Of a DNA stretch of 11,736 nucleotides, positions 1 to 7,494 are shown piece after piece. Each line of letters opens with the position of its first letter. Within the stretch, counting starts at the first letter, position 1. The notes under the pieces were generated by a model. That model was not told where the DNA came from. It did no database searches and was given only the letters and a program-made list of their open reading frames with translations. Position numbers and translations under genes: made by a program. Origin of the DNA: Synechococcales cyanobacterium 340R_concoct_173_sub (lineage in GTDB: Bacteria; Cyanobacteriota; Cyanobacteriia; Leptolyngbyales; Leptolyngbyaceae); NCBI GenBank assembly GCA_025354065.1, contig JANXNM010000084.1, forward strand, positions 1-11,736. Direction: 5' to 3'.

Positions 1-1
1 T

Positions 2-166
2 GCGAGTGTTGAATCGAAAGGCTTTTGCCGATACAAGGCAACCAATGGGATTAAAAGGCACCTAGCCGTTGATACGCTTGGATTTCTATTCTTTACTCAT
101 TGCACGACCGCGAACCTGTCTGATGATGCTGGTCTGATAGAAATGTTCACGAATAATATTGAATAG
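2..166 (+). pseudogene. IS5-family transposase remnant, 5' end outside window
   Basis: Frame 2 is open from the window edge to a TAG at 164-166. It encodes about 54 residues containing YKATNGIKRHLAVDTLGF and, further on, a TANLSDDAGLIEM stretch. From memory this matches the DDE catalytic-domain core of IS5-type transposases common in cyanobacteria, between the first catalytic Asp (DSQS region) and the second. In those relatives the chain continues past this point with a Tyr-Phe-Lys-Ser-Lys segment. Here the codons after NIE are TAG TTC AAA TCA AAG TCC TAA, so the Tyr codon appears to have become a nonsense codon and the reading frame degenerates straight afterwards. The C-terminal domain with the catalytic Glu is missing, since the glycosyltransferase gene begins 55 bp later on the other strand. 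It is probably a dead copy. I cannot say whether the part outside the window is intact. Confidence 0.75.
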
Positions 167-220
167 TTCAAATCAAAGTCCTAATGGCACTACCCGTTTA
201 AGATTTAGGGAACATTGGGG

Positions 221-1183
221 TCATAGTAGCTTGAAATTGTCCGGACTATTGTTAAATCCAACAATCTCAGAGACAGTATAAAGTGGTCTGCCTTTGACTT
301 CTTCGTAAATGCGGCCAATATATTCACCGAGAATGCCAATACAGACTAACTGTACGGCCCCTAGAAAGAAAACGGCGACTAAGATCATTGTGAATCCAGT
401 TAATGGAGAATTGGGTACGAAGATGCGCCAATATAAGATCAATAGAGCCATTAATAAAGAAACAATTGCGGCAAATAATCCAACATAGGTCGAAAGCCGT
501 AATGGGACTTGAGAAAATGACACAATGCCACTGATCGCAAGTTTAAATGATTTCCGAAGGGTATATTTGGCCTCTCCAGCAAATCTGGCATCCCGGTTAA
601 AGAGAATAGCTGTTTGATTGAATCCTACCCACGATCGTAATCCTCGTAAATATCTTGTGCGCTCTGGCATTGAGTTTAATATATCAATTACCGATCGATC
701 GATTAAACAAAAATCTCCCGTATCTGTTGGGATTTCTACGTCGGCTAATTTTCGTAAGATTCGATAAAACCAATAGGCGAGAAACTGTTTCCCCCAAGAT
801 TCTTCAATCCGTTTTTTCCGCTGAGCATAGACGACTTGGAAGCCCGATCGCCATTGTTTAATTAATTCTGGAATCAATTCTGGTGGATCTTGTAAATCGG
901 CATCCAGAATTATTGCCATATCACCACGTACAAAGTTTAAGCCCGCTGTGACAGCGATTTGGTGGCCGAAGTTACGGGCTAAATTGATATAGCAAATCCT
1001 GTGGTCCTGTTGATGAAACGATCGTAATAGCATTAATGATTTATCTTTGCTGCCATCATTAATCAAAACTAATTCAGTAGGTGCATCCAGTGTATTCATT
1101 ACGTCCGTTAAACGTCGAACCAACTCTGGAAGTGTATCTTGTTCATTGTAAAGTGGGACGATTAGGGAATAAATTGGGTGCAT
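221..1183 (-). CDS. GT2 glycosyltransferase, polyprenyl-phosphate sugar transferase type (GtrB/ArnC/DPM1-like)
   Basis: This 320-residue protein has an N-terminal GT-A catalytic domain (about residues 1-225) followed by two membrane segments (about 230-252 and 263-287). Visible motifs are the opening [20 protein letters not shown] with Asp43 for nucleotide binding, and the metal-binding LDADLQDP with Asp94 and Asp96. The single catalytic domain with two C-terminal TM helices is typical of enzymes that move a sugar from a nucleotide donor onto undecaprenyl or dolichyl phosphate at the cytoplasmic face, such as GtrB, ArnC or bacterial dolichol-phosphate mannose synthases. The donor sugar cannot be read from the sequence. 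The ATG at 1183 gives a natural N-terminus for the family and lies 21 nt after the aminotransferase stop, so the two are probably co-transcribed. No flippase partner (GtrA-like) is adjacent. A role in envelope glycan or glycolipid synthesis is inferred. Confidence 0.9.
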   Translation of the reverse strand: MHPIYSLIVPLYNEQDTLPELVRRLTDVMNTLDAPTELVLINDGSKDKSLMLLRSFHQQDHRICYINLARNFGHQIAVTAGLNFVRGDMAIILDADLQDPPELIPELIKQWRSGFQVVYAQRKKRIEESWGKQFLAYWFYRILRKLADVEIPTDTGDFCLIDRSVIDILNSMPERTRYLRGLRSWVGFNQTAILFNRDARFAGEAKYTLRKSFKLAISGIVSFSQVPLRLSTYVGLFAAIVSLLMALLILYWRIFVPNSPLTGFTMILVAVFFLGAVQLVCIGILGEYIGRIYEEVKGRPLYTVSEIVGFNNSPDNFKLL

Positions 1184-1204
1184 TTATGAATTAAATATTG
1201 AGTT

Positions 1205-2509
1205 TTATAGCGCTGAAAGAACGGATCTTAATCTAGTCACAATACGATCGATTTGTTCTTTTTCAATAATCAGTGGCGGCGAAAGGGCAATGATGTCGCC
1301 TGTTGTCCGAATCAGTAAATCTTGCTCAAAACAATTAACAAGTGCTCTGTATGCCCTTGCGCCAGGAGATCCAGCAATACATTCTAATTCAATCCCTGCA
1401 ATTAGACCGATCGTCCGAATATCAACAATACAACTAATATCTTTAAGCGATTGCAAGGCATCTTGCCAATAGGGGGCGATCGTAGCGGCTTTGGCAAATA
1501 GATTTTCGTTCTGATAAATATCCAACGTCGCAAGAGCGGCAGCACAGGCGAGAGGATGGCCAGAATAGGTATATCCATGGAAGAGTTCAATGGCGGCTTC
1601 CGGTCCCTGCATAAACGCATCTCGAATACTCTCTTTAGCAAAGACGGCTCCCATGGGAACGCAGCCATTCGTGATGCCTTTAGCGACACAGATCAAATCA
1701 GGAATGACATTGAAATAATCAGCAGCAAAGGGCGTACCCATTCGCCCAAATCCGGTAATCACTTCGTCAAAGATCAATAGAATGGCATATTTATCGCAGA
1801 TCGATCGTAGTTTTTCTAAATAGCCTTTTGGGGGAATTAGAACGCCCGTTGATCCGGCAACAGGTTCAACAATCACAGCAGCAATAGTAGACGCATCGTG
1901 AAGGGTAACAATGCGTTCTAAATCATCGGCTAAATGTGCGCCCCATTCGGGTTGGCCGTGGCTATAGGCGTTGTGTTCAAGATTATGAGTGTGCGGTAAA
2001 TGGTCAACCCCTGAAAGTAATGGTCCAAATCCCCGCCGATTAGTGGCAATGCCCCCGACTGAAATCCCACCAAATCCGGTGCCGTGATACCCCCGTTCTC
2101 GACCAATTAAGTGGGTTCGAGTAGAGTCGCCTTTGGCCCGGTGATAGGCGATCGCAATCTTTAGTGCGGTATCAACGGCCTCGGAACCAGAATTCGCGAA
2201 GAAGACTGCATTCAAATCGCCGGGAGTGATACGAGTGAGGCGATCGGCGAGTTCAAATGGTCCGGGATGACCCATTTGGAACGTGGGCGCAAAATCTAAG
2301 GTTTCGATTTGATTTTTGACGGCTTCTGCAATAGTACTACGGCCATGTCCTGCATTCACACACCACAATCCCGCTGTCCCGTCCAAAATTTCTCGACCTT
2401 CGATGTCTTTGTAATACATGCCCTGTGCGGAAGCCATCAGCCGGGGTTTGGCTTTGAATTGGCGGTTGGCGGTAAAGGGCATCCAGAAGGCATTGAGGTT
2501 AGGATTCAT
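1205..2509 (-). CDS. Class III PLP aminotransferase, omega-amino acid:pyruvate type
   Basis: A 434-residue fold-type I aminotransferase. The cofactor signature is clear: NSGSEAVDTA (107-116) binds the PLP phosphate, Tyr141-His142 of GYHG lies in the usual stacking position, DEVITGFGRMG supplies Asp248 for the pyridine nitrogen, and Lys277 in DLICVAKG is the Schiff-base lysine. The N-terminus FWMPFTANRQF and the length fit the beta-alanine/omega-amino-acid:pyruvate aminotransferase group (EC 2.6.1.18-like), but related class III enzymes use other amines, so the substrate stays open. The frame extends up to an ATG at 2605. I place the start at the ATG at 2509 because the family begins at this point and the extra 32 residues are translated largely from the adjacent inverted-repeat element. 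No strong Shine-Dalgarno precedes 2509. The glycosyltransferase follows after 21 nt. Confidence 0.9.
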   Translation of the reverse strand: MNPNLNAFWMPFTANRQFKAKPRLMASAQGMYYKDIEGREILDGTAGLWCVNAGHGRSTIAEAVKNQIETLDFAPTFQMGHPGPFELADRLTRITPGDLNAVFFANSGSEAVDTALKIAIAYHRAKGDSTRTHLIGRERGYHGTGFGGISVGGIATNRRGFGPLLSGVDHLPHTHNLEHNAYSHGQPEWGAHLADDLERIVTLHDASTIAAVIVEPVAGSTGVLIPPKGYLEKLRSICDKYAILLIFDEVITGFGRMGTPFAADYFNVIPDLICVAKGITNGCVPMGAVFAKESIRDAFMQGPEAAIELFHGYTYSGHPLACAAALATLDIYQNENLFAKAATIAPYWQDALQSLKDISCIVDIRTIGLIAGIELECIAGSPGARAYRALVNCFEQDLLIRTTGDIIALSPPLIIEKEQIDRIVTRLRSVLSAL

Positions 2510-2547
2510 GGTGGTAGTGATGAGATGAGCTTTGATGAATGATGTGA

Positions 2548-2687
2548 TAAGTAAAACCCGATCCTCCGATGCCCCTTGTGAAGGGCAAACTAGAAGGCAA
2601 TTCATAATCTCTCTTCACCACGGAGAACTAGAAAGTAATTCATAGTCCCCTTCACAAGGGCGATTTAGGGGGATCGGGTTTTACTTA
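2548..2687. mobile_element. MITE-like element with 17-bp terminal inverted repeats
   Basis: The sequence TAAGTAAAACCCGATCC at 2548-2564 is repeated as its exact reverse complement at 2671-2687. The outermost bases are TA on both sides, as expected for insertion at a TA target by IS630/Tc1-mariner transposases. Just inside each arm is a small palindrome of the form CCCTT-NNN-AAGGG (near 2572-2585 and 2648-2660). The interior has an imperfect tandem repeat starting AACTAGAA at 2588 and again at 2626. There is no coding capacity, so it would be non-autonomous. The GATTTAGGGGGATC stretch at the right end resembles short palindromic repeats scattered through many cyanobacterial genomes. The right edge provides the TAA stop of the gene at 2685-3227. 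The family assignment is inference; the inverted repeat itself is direct observation. Confidence 0.75.
2588..2660. repeat. Imperfect tandem duplication inside the MITE
   Basis: Two diverged copies lie head to tail. The first starts at 2588 (AACTAGAAGGCAATTCATAA) and the second at 2626 (AACTAGAAAGTAATTCATAG). Each runs on into a TC-rich stretch with TTCAC. They are offset by 38 nt and differ at a handful of positions, so they look like an old internal duplication of the element. Confidence 0.65.
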
Positions 2688-3227
2688 AACGCTAGTCGCT
2701 TTACGACGACCGCGAGTAGCAGATGATTTTGTCGTACTCTTATTTACTGATTTAGCGGTTTCTGATTTAGCCGGAATTTTATCAGTCTTACTCACTTTTG
2801 ATCCACTAGATTCATTAGCACTAGATTCACTACTAGTCTTAGATTTACGACTACGAGCTTTCTTCTCATCGTCCGGTGCGCTCATCGCATCTACCGCAGC
2901 ATTCGCATTAGTCAACGCTGTCTCTGTTAATTTTCCGACGACGCGGCGTTTGCCATTTTTACCACGACGTACACCAGACAGATAATATTTTAAGGTCGAT
3001 GGACGAATCTCAACACCTTGCTTGGTCAGCATTGTAGAGATTTCAGAGTAATCGTAACCCCGATCGAGAGCCAAGATGATTTGATCTTGCAATGCACTGA
3101 TAGCTTCGCGCAATGACCAAATTTCCTTGGGCTTCTCTGGTAAATCCATTAGCGTTAAGGAAGCTTGTGAAATAGCAGCCTTCGATACCAGTGTAGCAGT
3201 CGGAGAACGACGTTTTGCTCCAGCCAT
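2685..3227 (-). CDS. Small HTH-like protein with basic Ser/Lys-rich disordered tail
   Basis: I do not recognise a named family. The 180-residue product has two parts. Residues about 35-88 form a compact helical block: WSLREAISALQDQI, then GYDYSEISTMLTKQGVEI and RPSTLKYYLSG. The last two look like a recognition-type helix-turn-helix, of the sort that asks whether an element sits upstream of a 'Tyr-Xaa-Glu-Ile' helix pair. Residues about 120-180 are very rich in Lys, Ser, Thr and Arg and end TRGRRKATSV, like a histone-H1-style disordered nucleic-acid-binding tail. A role as a DNA-binding or nucleoid-associated protein is therefore inferred. The ATG at 3227 has a good AAGGA Shine-Dalgarno 8 nt upstream and a sigma70-like promoter about 57 nt upstream. 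The TAA stop overlaps the edge of the MITE, so the original C-terminus may have been a little different. Confidence 0.75.
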   Translation of the reverse strand: MAGAKRRSPTATLVSKAAISQASLTLMDLPEKPKEIWSLREAISALQDQIILALDRGYDYSEISTMLTKQGVEIRPSTLKYYLSGVRRGKNGKRRVVGKLTETALTNANAAVDAMSAPDDEKKARSRKSKTSSESSANESSGSKVSKTDKIPAKSETAKSVNKSTTKSSATRGRRKATSV

Positions 3228-3283
3228 TAGAATGTTCCTTTTGTAATGTTGGCTTAGTAACTTTATTGCGTAACGTTATTTAA

Positions 3284-3312
3284 TGTATACCTCGATAATT
3301 CAAAGTTGACAA
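3284..3312 (-). promoter_or_regulatory. Sigma70-type promoter of the HTH-like gene
   Basis: On the minus strand TTGTCA (3312-3307) is followed after exactly 17 nt by TATACA (3289-3284). Transcription would start near 3277, giving a leader of about 50 nt that includes the AAGGA ribosome binding site. This is the best two-box promoter in the window by inspection. Confidence 0.65.
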
Positions 3313-3474
3313 AGTATTTTTGTTTTTCTCATCTCTAATCTAAATCTACCGTTTTACTGTTGCTCCGATCGTTTCTAAATTAGAGGTTGCAAATATACTA
3401 CTTCGATCGATTCGCTGAATATATTATGGATAATATTACGATCGATTCAGTGTTTCACTTAGTAGGCATGATTC

Positions 3475-4218
3475 TTATAAATGAAGGGTCTTGGCGATCG
3501 TGAACAAAATCGGTGCAAGAAATAATGCAGGCAAAAATGAGCTAACTCGAATGGGAGCTAACTCTAGTAAGTTGCAGCCAATGCCCATGACCATTAATCC
3601 ACCCACTCCAGAAATGAGCGCAACACATGGATCACTACTGGGATTCGGGAGAACCTGAGCAAGGCTGCTGGCCACCAGAGAAAGACTGCCTTGATAAATC
3701 AAAATCATTAGGCTAGAGAATGCCACACCAATGCCATAGGTGCTGCTGAATGCGATCGCCGCCAGTCCATCCATCACCGCTTTGACTGTTAGAATTCCAG
3801 GATCCCCGTTCAAGCCATTGTTTAAACAGCCTAAAATTGCCATAGGGCCAACACAGAACAACAAACTTGTTGCAACAAATCCCTCTGTAAATCGCCCGCC
3901 GCCTTTCACTCGATGCTTAAGCCAATTGCCCAATTGGGTGAGTCTAAATTCAATTTGCAATACTTCTCCGAGAATGCCACCAAAGACGATCGCTAGCAAT
4001 CCTAAAATTGTGCCATCGACAATCCCAACTGTTGCATTTCGCATTGCCCCCGCCATAGTGATACCTAGAAAAATAGTAAATAATCCTAATCCTTGGGTTA
4101 AGACCTGCTGCATTCTGGTGGGTATTCGTCCTTGCAAGCTTAATCCGATCGTCGTACCTAGAAGAATAGTGAACACATTGATCCAGGTGCCGCTTGTTTT
4201 TTGCAAAAGGGAGAGCAT
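3475..4218 (-). CDS. DUF554 family integral membrane protein (YdfK/YqgA-like)
   Basis: A 247-residue, strongly hydrophobic protein with about six or seven membrane segments. The start TWINVFTILLGTTIGLSLQGRI and the central FCVGPMAILG followed by NNGLNGD, KAVMDGLAAI and FSSTYGIGVAFSS are the signature stretches of DUF554, the YdfK (Bacillus) and YqgA (E. coli) family. The molecular function is unknown; transport is often guessed from the topology. Length is normal and there is no sign of damage. The ATG at 4218 starts 30 nt after the SGNH hydrolase stop at 4249, so the two may share a transcript. No strong Shine-Dalgarno precedes it. A 247-nt spacer separates the stop from the next gene downstream. 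Confidence 0.9.
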   Translation of the reverse strand: MLSLLQKTSGTWINVFTILLGTTIGLSLQGRIPTRMQQVLTQGLGLFTIFLGITMAGAMRNATVGIVDGTILGLLAIVFGGILGEVLQIEFRLTQLGNWLKHRVKGGGRFTEGFVATSLLFCVGPMAILGCLNNGLNGDPGILTVKAVMDGLAAIAFSSTYGIGVAFSSLMILIYQGSLSLVASSLAQVLPNPSSDPCVALISGVGGLMVMGIGCNLLELAPIRVSSFLPALFLAPILFTIAKTLHL

Positions 4219-4248
4219 GAATAAACCGATGATGTAGATACATTAAAT

Positions 4249-5178
4249 CTACAGTAGAGCCTTCAAAATAATCTGACTCACTTCTTCATTGCCCGCCGCA
4301 TTGAGATGAATATTGTCGTGATAGATCTGTTTTGCATTGCCACTAGCTTTAAATGGTTCTAACAAATCAATATAATTAATTCCTTCTTTTTTGGTAAATT
4401 CATACAAACGATCGCGGGCTACTAATTCATAATTACGAGATTTCCCCTCTACTTCTCGTAGTAATGGAGTCATGAGCACTAAGAATTTGGCATGATTGCT
4501 TTGGCTTAATTTATGAATGGCCTGAATCGCGTCTAAAATCTTTGCGACCCGATCGCCCTCTTCATTGTGAATTGCCTGTAACTCCCGTAAAGGCGGCAGC
4601 TTAGACAAATGATAGCGATCGATTAATTCACCAATGGCCCCAATAGGTTTACGATCGAGATAGTTACTTTCACGCCCAACCACGAGACTATTCGGAGCTG
4701 TACCAAACAAATCGTCAGTATTAATAATCAGAATCAACATATCTGCATCAAATAGCCCAAACTGGCGCAGATATTCCAACTCATTGCGCGGGGACCAAGA
4801 ATTAGCCGAGGCATTCAGAACTGTAATCGTTGTAATATCGGTTTGACTTTCGCGTAGCTCTTGCTTAAACCGTTCAGAAATGATCGAGTCTTGTGGATTC
4901 CACCAGCCGCCATTCGTCACAGAATCGCCAATGAAAAAAAAGCGGCGTTCACCGGGGATTTTACGATCGCTAATCTCATCACTACGCATCGAATAACGAT
5001 TGATCCGAATAGCATTGCCATTCCGAATGACGTTTTGGTTCGGTGCAATCAAATAGCCTATTTTTTCATCTGCTCTATACAAAAGCGGATCGCCTAGTCC
5101 ATAACGCGATCGTAGAACCACTTCAAGAATTAGAAGTAAAAGAATAATTAATGCACTGATGGTAAAAAAAAGTTTCAT
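4249..5178 (-). CDS. Membrane-anchored SGNH/GDSL-type hydrolase
   Basis: This 309-residue protein opens with an uncleaved-looking signal anchor (residues 4-22, a Leu/Ile run) followed by an SGNH hydrolase domain. Block I is FFIGDSVTNG with the nucleophile Ser86. Block II is LNASANSWSP with Asn122 as the likely oxyanion residue. The block III region IINTDD carries Asn153, and block V is YHDNIHLNAAG with Asp288 and His291 completing the triad. The family removes acyl groups from polysaccharides, lipids or esters. The N-terminal anchor suggests action outside the cytoplasmic membrane on envelope or exopolysaccharide material, which is an inference. The substrate is not readable. It precedes the DUF554 gene by 30 nt and diverges from the small ORF at 5253 across a 74-nt spacer. 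Confidence 0.85.
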   Translation of the reverse strand: MKLFFTISALIILLLLILEVVLRSRYGLGDPLLYRADEKIGYLIAPNQNVIRNGNAIRINRYSMRSDEISDRKIPGERRFFFIGDSVTNGGWWNPQDSIISERFKQELRESQTDITTITVLNASANSWSPRNELEYLRQFGLFDADMLILIINTDDLFGTAPNSLVVGRESNYLDRKPIGAIGELIDRYHLSKLPPLRELQAIHNEEGDRVAKILDAIQAIHKLSQSNHAKFLVLMTPLLREVEGKSRNYELVARDRLYEFTKKEGINYIDLLEPFKASGNAKQIYHDNIHLNAAGNEEVSQIILKALL

Positions 5179-5192
5179 AAAGATTCAGAAAA

Positions 5193-5200
5193 ACTATAAA
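5193..5200. promoter_or_regulatory. Overlapping back-to-back -10 candidates in divergent spacer
   Basis: ACTATAAA reads as TATAAA on the plus strand (5195-5200), with a poor -35 TTTCAT 16 nt upstream, and as TATAGT on the minus strand (5198-5193), pointing into the SGNH gene. The minus reading would leave only a very short leader. Both are weak calls made by eye. Confidence 0.3.
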
Positions 5201-5226
5201 TTGAGCGTGCGGCGATCGGAGGTAAA

Positions 5227-5283
5227 ATGGAGATTAGTTATTTTTCTATTTTATGCTGCAACGAATTTGGGAAGGCGTGTTAG
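5227..5283 (+). CDS. Possible 18-residue upstream ORF with strong ribosome binding site
   Basis: A GGAGG at 5218-5222 lies 4 nt before an ATG at 5227. The frame encodes 18 residues (MEISYFSILCCNEFGKAC) and stops at a TAG at 5281-5283. It overlaps the start of the 57-residue ORF in another frame, and its TAG overlaps an in-frame GTG (5283-5285) of that ORF as TAGTG. It could be a leader peptide coupled to the small membrane protein, or simply chance. No homology is recognised. Confidence 0.3.
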   Translation: MEISYFSILCCNEFGKAC

Positions 5284-5426
5284 TGATTGTGGCTGATATG
5301 AAGCTCGGTATGACTAAGACAGATGGAGCCGATAGTCCGGTTTGGGTTGGACTATCGACCGTCATTATTCTAGGAGCGATCGGATATTTAGTCTTGTGGG
5401 CGACCCAATCGGCCTATCTCTTTTAA
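5253..5426 (+). CDS. Small single-TM membrane protein, 57 residues, unknown function
   Basis: This is a short ORF that length cut-offs would miss. The product begins MLQRIWEGVLVIVADMKLG and has one clear membrane helix at about residues 31-50 (WVGLSTVIILGAIGYLVLWA), ending TQSAYLF. The N-terminal part is amphipathic and the linker TKTDGADSPV is polar. I do not recognise the family, although small one-helix proteins of this size are common accessory subunits of photosynthetic and NDH complexes in cyanobacteria. It stops 5 nt from the acs stop on the opposite strand, a tight tail-to-tail fit suggesting that both ends are real. The best ribosome binding site nearby (GGAGG at 5218) serves a different-frame ATG at 5227, so the true start may instead be the GTG at 5283, giving 47 residues. 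Confidence 0.6.
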   Translation: MLQRIWEGVLVIVADMKLGMTKTDGADSPVWVGLSTVIILGAIGYLVLWATQSAYLF

Positions 5427-5431
5427 ATGTC

Positions 5432-7393
5432 TCAGCCTCTCAGCTTCTCCAACACGCTGATGTCTTCGAGGGTAGACGTATCGCCAGAAATTTCCTGGCC
5501 CGCCGCCAACGCCCGCAGCAATCGCCGCATAATCTTACCCGATCGAGTCTTGGGTAACGCATCCGCAAACCGAATTTCCCCAGGACGTGCGATCGCACCA
5601 ATTTCTTTTACGACATGTTTTTTGAGTTCTTTCATCAACTCATCGCTGGCGGTATAGGTACCTTCCAAAGTCACAAAGGCAACAATTTCTTCGCCTTTAA
5701 GATCATCCGGTTTCCCAACGACCGCCGCTTCTGCAACGGCTGGATGGGAGACCAATGCGGACTCAATCTCCATAGTGCCTAATCGGTGTCCAGCCACGTT
5801 AATCACATCATCTACCCGGCCCATCACCCAAAAATAACCATCTTCGTCTCGGCGTGCCCCGTCTCCGGCGAAGTAAATGTATTTGTCATCAATAGGCGCA
5901 ATATGTTCCCAATAGGTTTTGCGGAACCTGTTATCATCGCCATACACCGTGCGCATCATTCCGGGCCAAGGATGACGAATTGCCAAATAGCCGCCTTCTC
6001 CCGCAGGTACACTATTGCCGTCCATATCAACCACATCGGCCAGAATTCCAGGGAACGGAAGGGTTGCAGAACCGGGCTTCGTTGCGATCGCTCCCGGCAA
6101 TGGTGTGATCATGATGCCGCCTGTTTCGGTTTGCCACCAGGTATCCACAATAGGGCAACGCTCTGCCCCAATCACCTTGTGATACCACATCCAAGCTTCT
6201 GGATTAATCGGTTCACCCACAGTCCCAAGCAATCGAAGCGAAGTTAAGTCTCTTGCATTCGGATGCTCGTCGCCCATTTTAATAAAGGCTCGAATGGCGG
6301 TCGGTGCGGTGTAGAAAATGCTGACCTTATGCTTTTGAATCACATCCCAAAATGCGCCCGGATTAGAAGGACGGGGGGCACCTTCATACATCACCGTCGT
6401 CGCGCCGTTGGACAATGGACCATACAGCACATAACTATGCCCCGTAATCCAACCCACATCTGCCGTACACCAAAAAACATCCTTTTCCTGCAAATCAAAA
6501 ATCCATTTGCAAGTCATATGGGAATACAAGTTATATCCGCCTGTTGTATGGACCACACCCTTTGGTTTGCCCGTCGATCCAGAGGTATACAAAACAAACA
6601 AATTGTCTTCTGAATCTAACTCTGCCGCAGGACAATCACTATCCACGGTTACCATTAACTCATGCCACCAATGATCCCGACCTGATTCCATCGTCACATC
6701 TTGCGCTGTGCGTTTAGCTACAATTACGGCTTCAATCTTCGTTTGACCATTGCCGATCGCGGCATCTACCGCAGGCTTCAACGGCACAATAACATCCTTA
6801 CGCCAACCCCCATCGGCAGTAATTACAACCTTGGCTTCTGCATCAACCAACCGATCGCGCAATGCTTCGGCACTAAATCCACCAAACACAACCCCATGCA
6901 CCGCACCAATTCGGGCACAGGCCAGCATTGCAACCGCCGCTTCCGGAATCATGGGCATATAGATCCCAACCCGATCGCCCTTTACCACGCCCATCTTCTT
7001 CAAGACATTAGCAAACTGACAAACTTGTTGATGCAATTCTTGATAGGTGATCGTAATAGAATCGCCCGGTTCACCTTCCCAAATAATTGCTGCTTTATCA
7101 CCTTTGGATTCTAAATGACGATCGAGACAGTTGTAGGACAGATTGATCTTCCCATTCACAAACCATTTCGCAAACGGCGGATTGCTCCAATCTAATCCTT
7201 CTGTCCAAGGGCTAAACCAATGTAATTCTTTTTTTGCTAACTCTTCCCAAAATACAACCGGGTCGGCTGCTGCCCGATCGTAAAGCGCCTTATATTCGTC
7301 AAAACTTTTTACTGTTGCCTTTGCGGAAAATTCAGCACTGGGTGCAAAGGTCCGATTTTCTTGGAGAATGGATTCAATAGTGGGTTGTGACAT
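5432..7393 (-). CDS. acs: Acetyl-CoA synthetase (acetate-CoA ligase, AMP-forming)
   Basis: A 653-residue full-length enzyme of the acyl-adenylate superfamily (EC 6.2.1.1). It converts acetate, ATP and CoA to acetyl-CoA, AMP and pyrophosphate in the cytoplasm. Visible in order are the Acs-type N-terminus ([10 protein letters not shown]), the P-loop-like [11 protein letters not shown] (269-279), [11 protein letters not shown] (416-426) with the Trp pair that restricts the pocket to acetate, the hinge and CoA region [16 protein letters not shown] (525-540), and [11 protein letters not shown] (614-624). Lys620 in the last motif is the catalytic lysine that is reversibly acetylated in other bacteria. 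The ATG at 7393 gives the expected N-terminus. A 101-nt gap separates it from the Rpn-like gene upstream, and no clear promoter was seen there. In a phototroph it would recycle acetate into central metabolism. Confidence 0.97.
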   Translation of the reverse strand: MSQPTIESILQENRTFAPSAEFSAKATVKSFDEYKALYDRAAADPVVFWEELAKKELHWFSPWTEGLDWSNPPFAKWFVNGKINLSYNCLDRHLESKGDKAAIIWEGEPGDSITITYQELHQQVCQFANVLKKMGVVKGDRVGIYMPMIPEAAVAMLACARIGAVHGVVFGGFSAEALRDRLVDAEAKVVITADGGWRKDVIVPLKPAVDAAIGNGQTKIEAVIVAKRTAQDVTMESGRDHWWHELMVTVDSDCPAAELDSEDNLFVLYTSGSTGKPKGVVHTTGGYNLYSHMTCKWIFDLQEKDVFWCTADVGWITGHSYVLYGPLSNGATTVMYEGAPRPSNPGAFWDVIQKHKVSIFYTAPTAIRAFIKMGDEHPNARDLTSLRLLGTVGEPINPEAWMWYHKVIGAERCPIVDTWWQTETGGIMITPLPGAIATKPGSATLPFPGILADVVDMDGNSVPAGEGGYLAIRHPWPGMMRTVYGDDNRFRKTYWEHIAPIDDKYIYFAGDGARRDEDGYFWVMGRVDDVINVAGHRLGTMEIESALVSHPAVAEAAVVGKPDDLKGEEIVAFVTLEGTYTASDELMKELKKHVVKEIGAIARPGEIRFADALPKTRSGKIMRRLLRALAAGQEISGDTSTLEDISVLEKLRG

Positions 7394-7494
7394 GGGTACT
7401 CGAAACGAAAATACTGATAATACGATACTGGGTTGCCTTGCCCGATCGCATTACTATGTACTTTCTTGACGCGATTGGCATAACGCGATCGCAA

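Noticed and set aside
2510..2605. Upstream extension of the aminotransferase to the ATG at 2605
   Set aside because: The additional 32 residues are encoded mostly by the inverted-repeat element, and the family N-terminus begins at the ATG at 2509.
3740..4237. 165-codon plus-strand ORF opposite the DUF554 gene
   Set aside because: Its Pro/Thr/Asn-rich composition is what results from reading a hydrophobic membrane-protein gene backwards; the minus-strand gene is clearly real.
5786..7114. Several long plus-strand ORFs opposite acs
   Set aside because: They are rich in His, Cys and Arg, lack domain features or ribosome binding sites, and are antisense shadows of a well-conserved gene.
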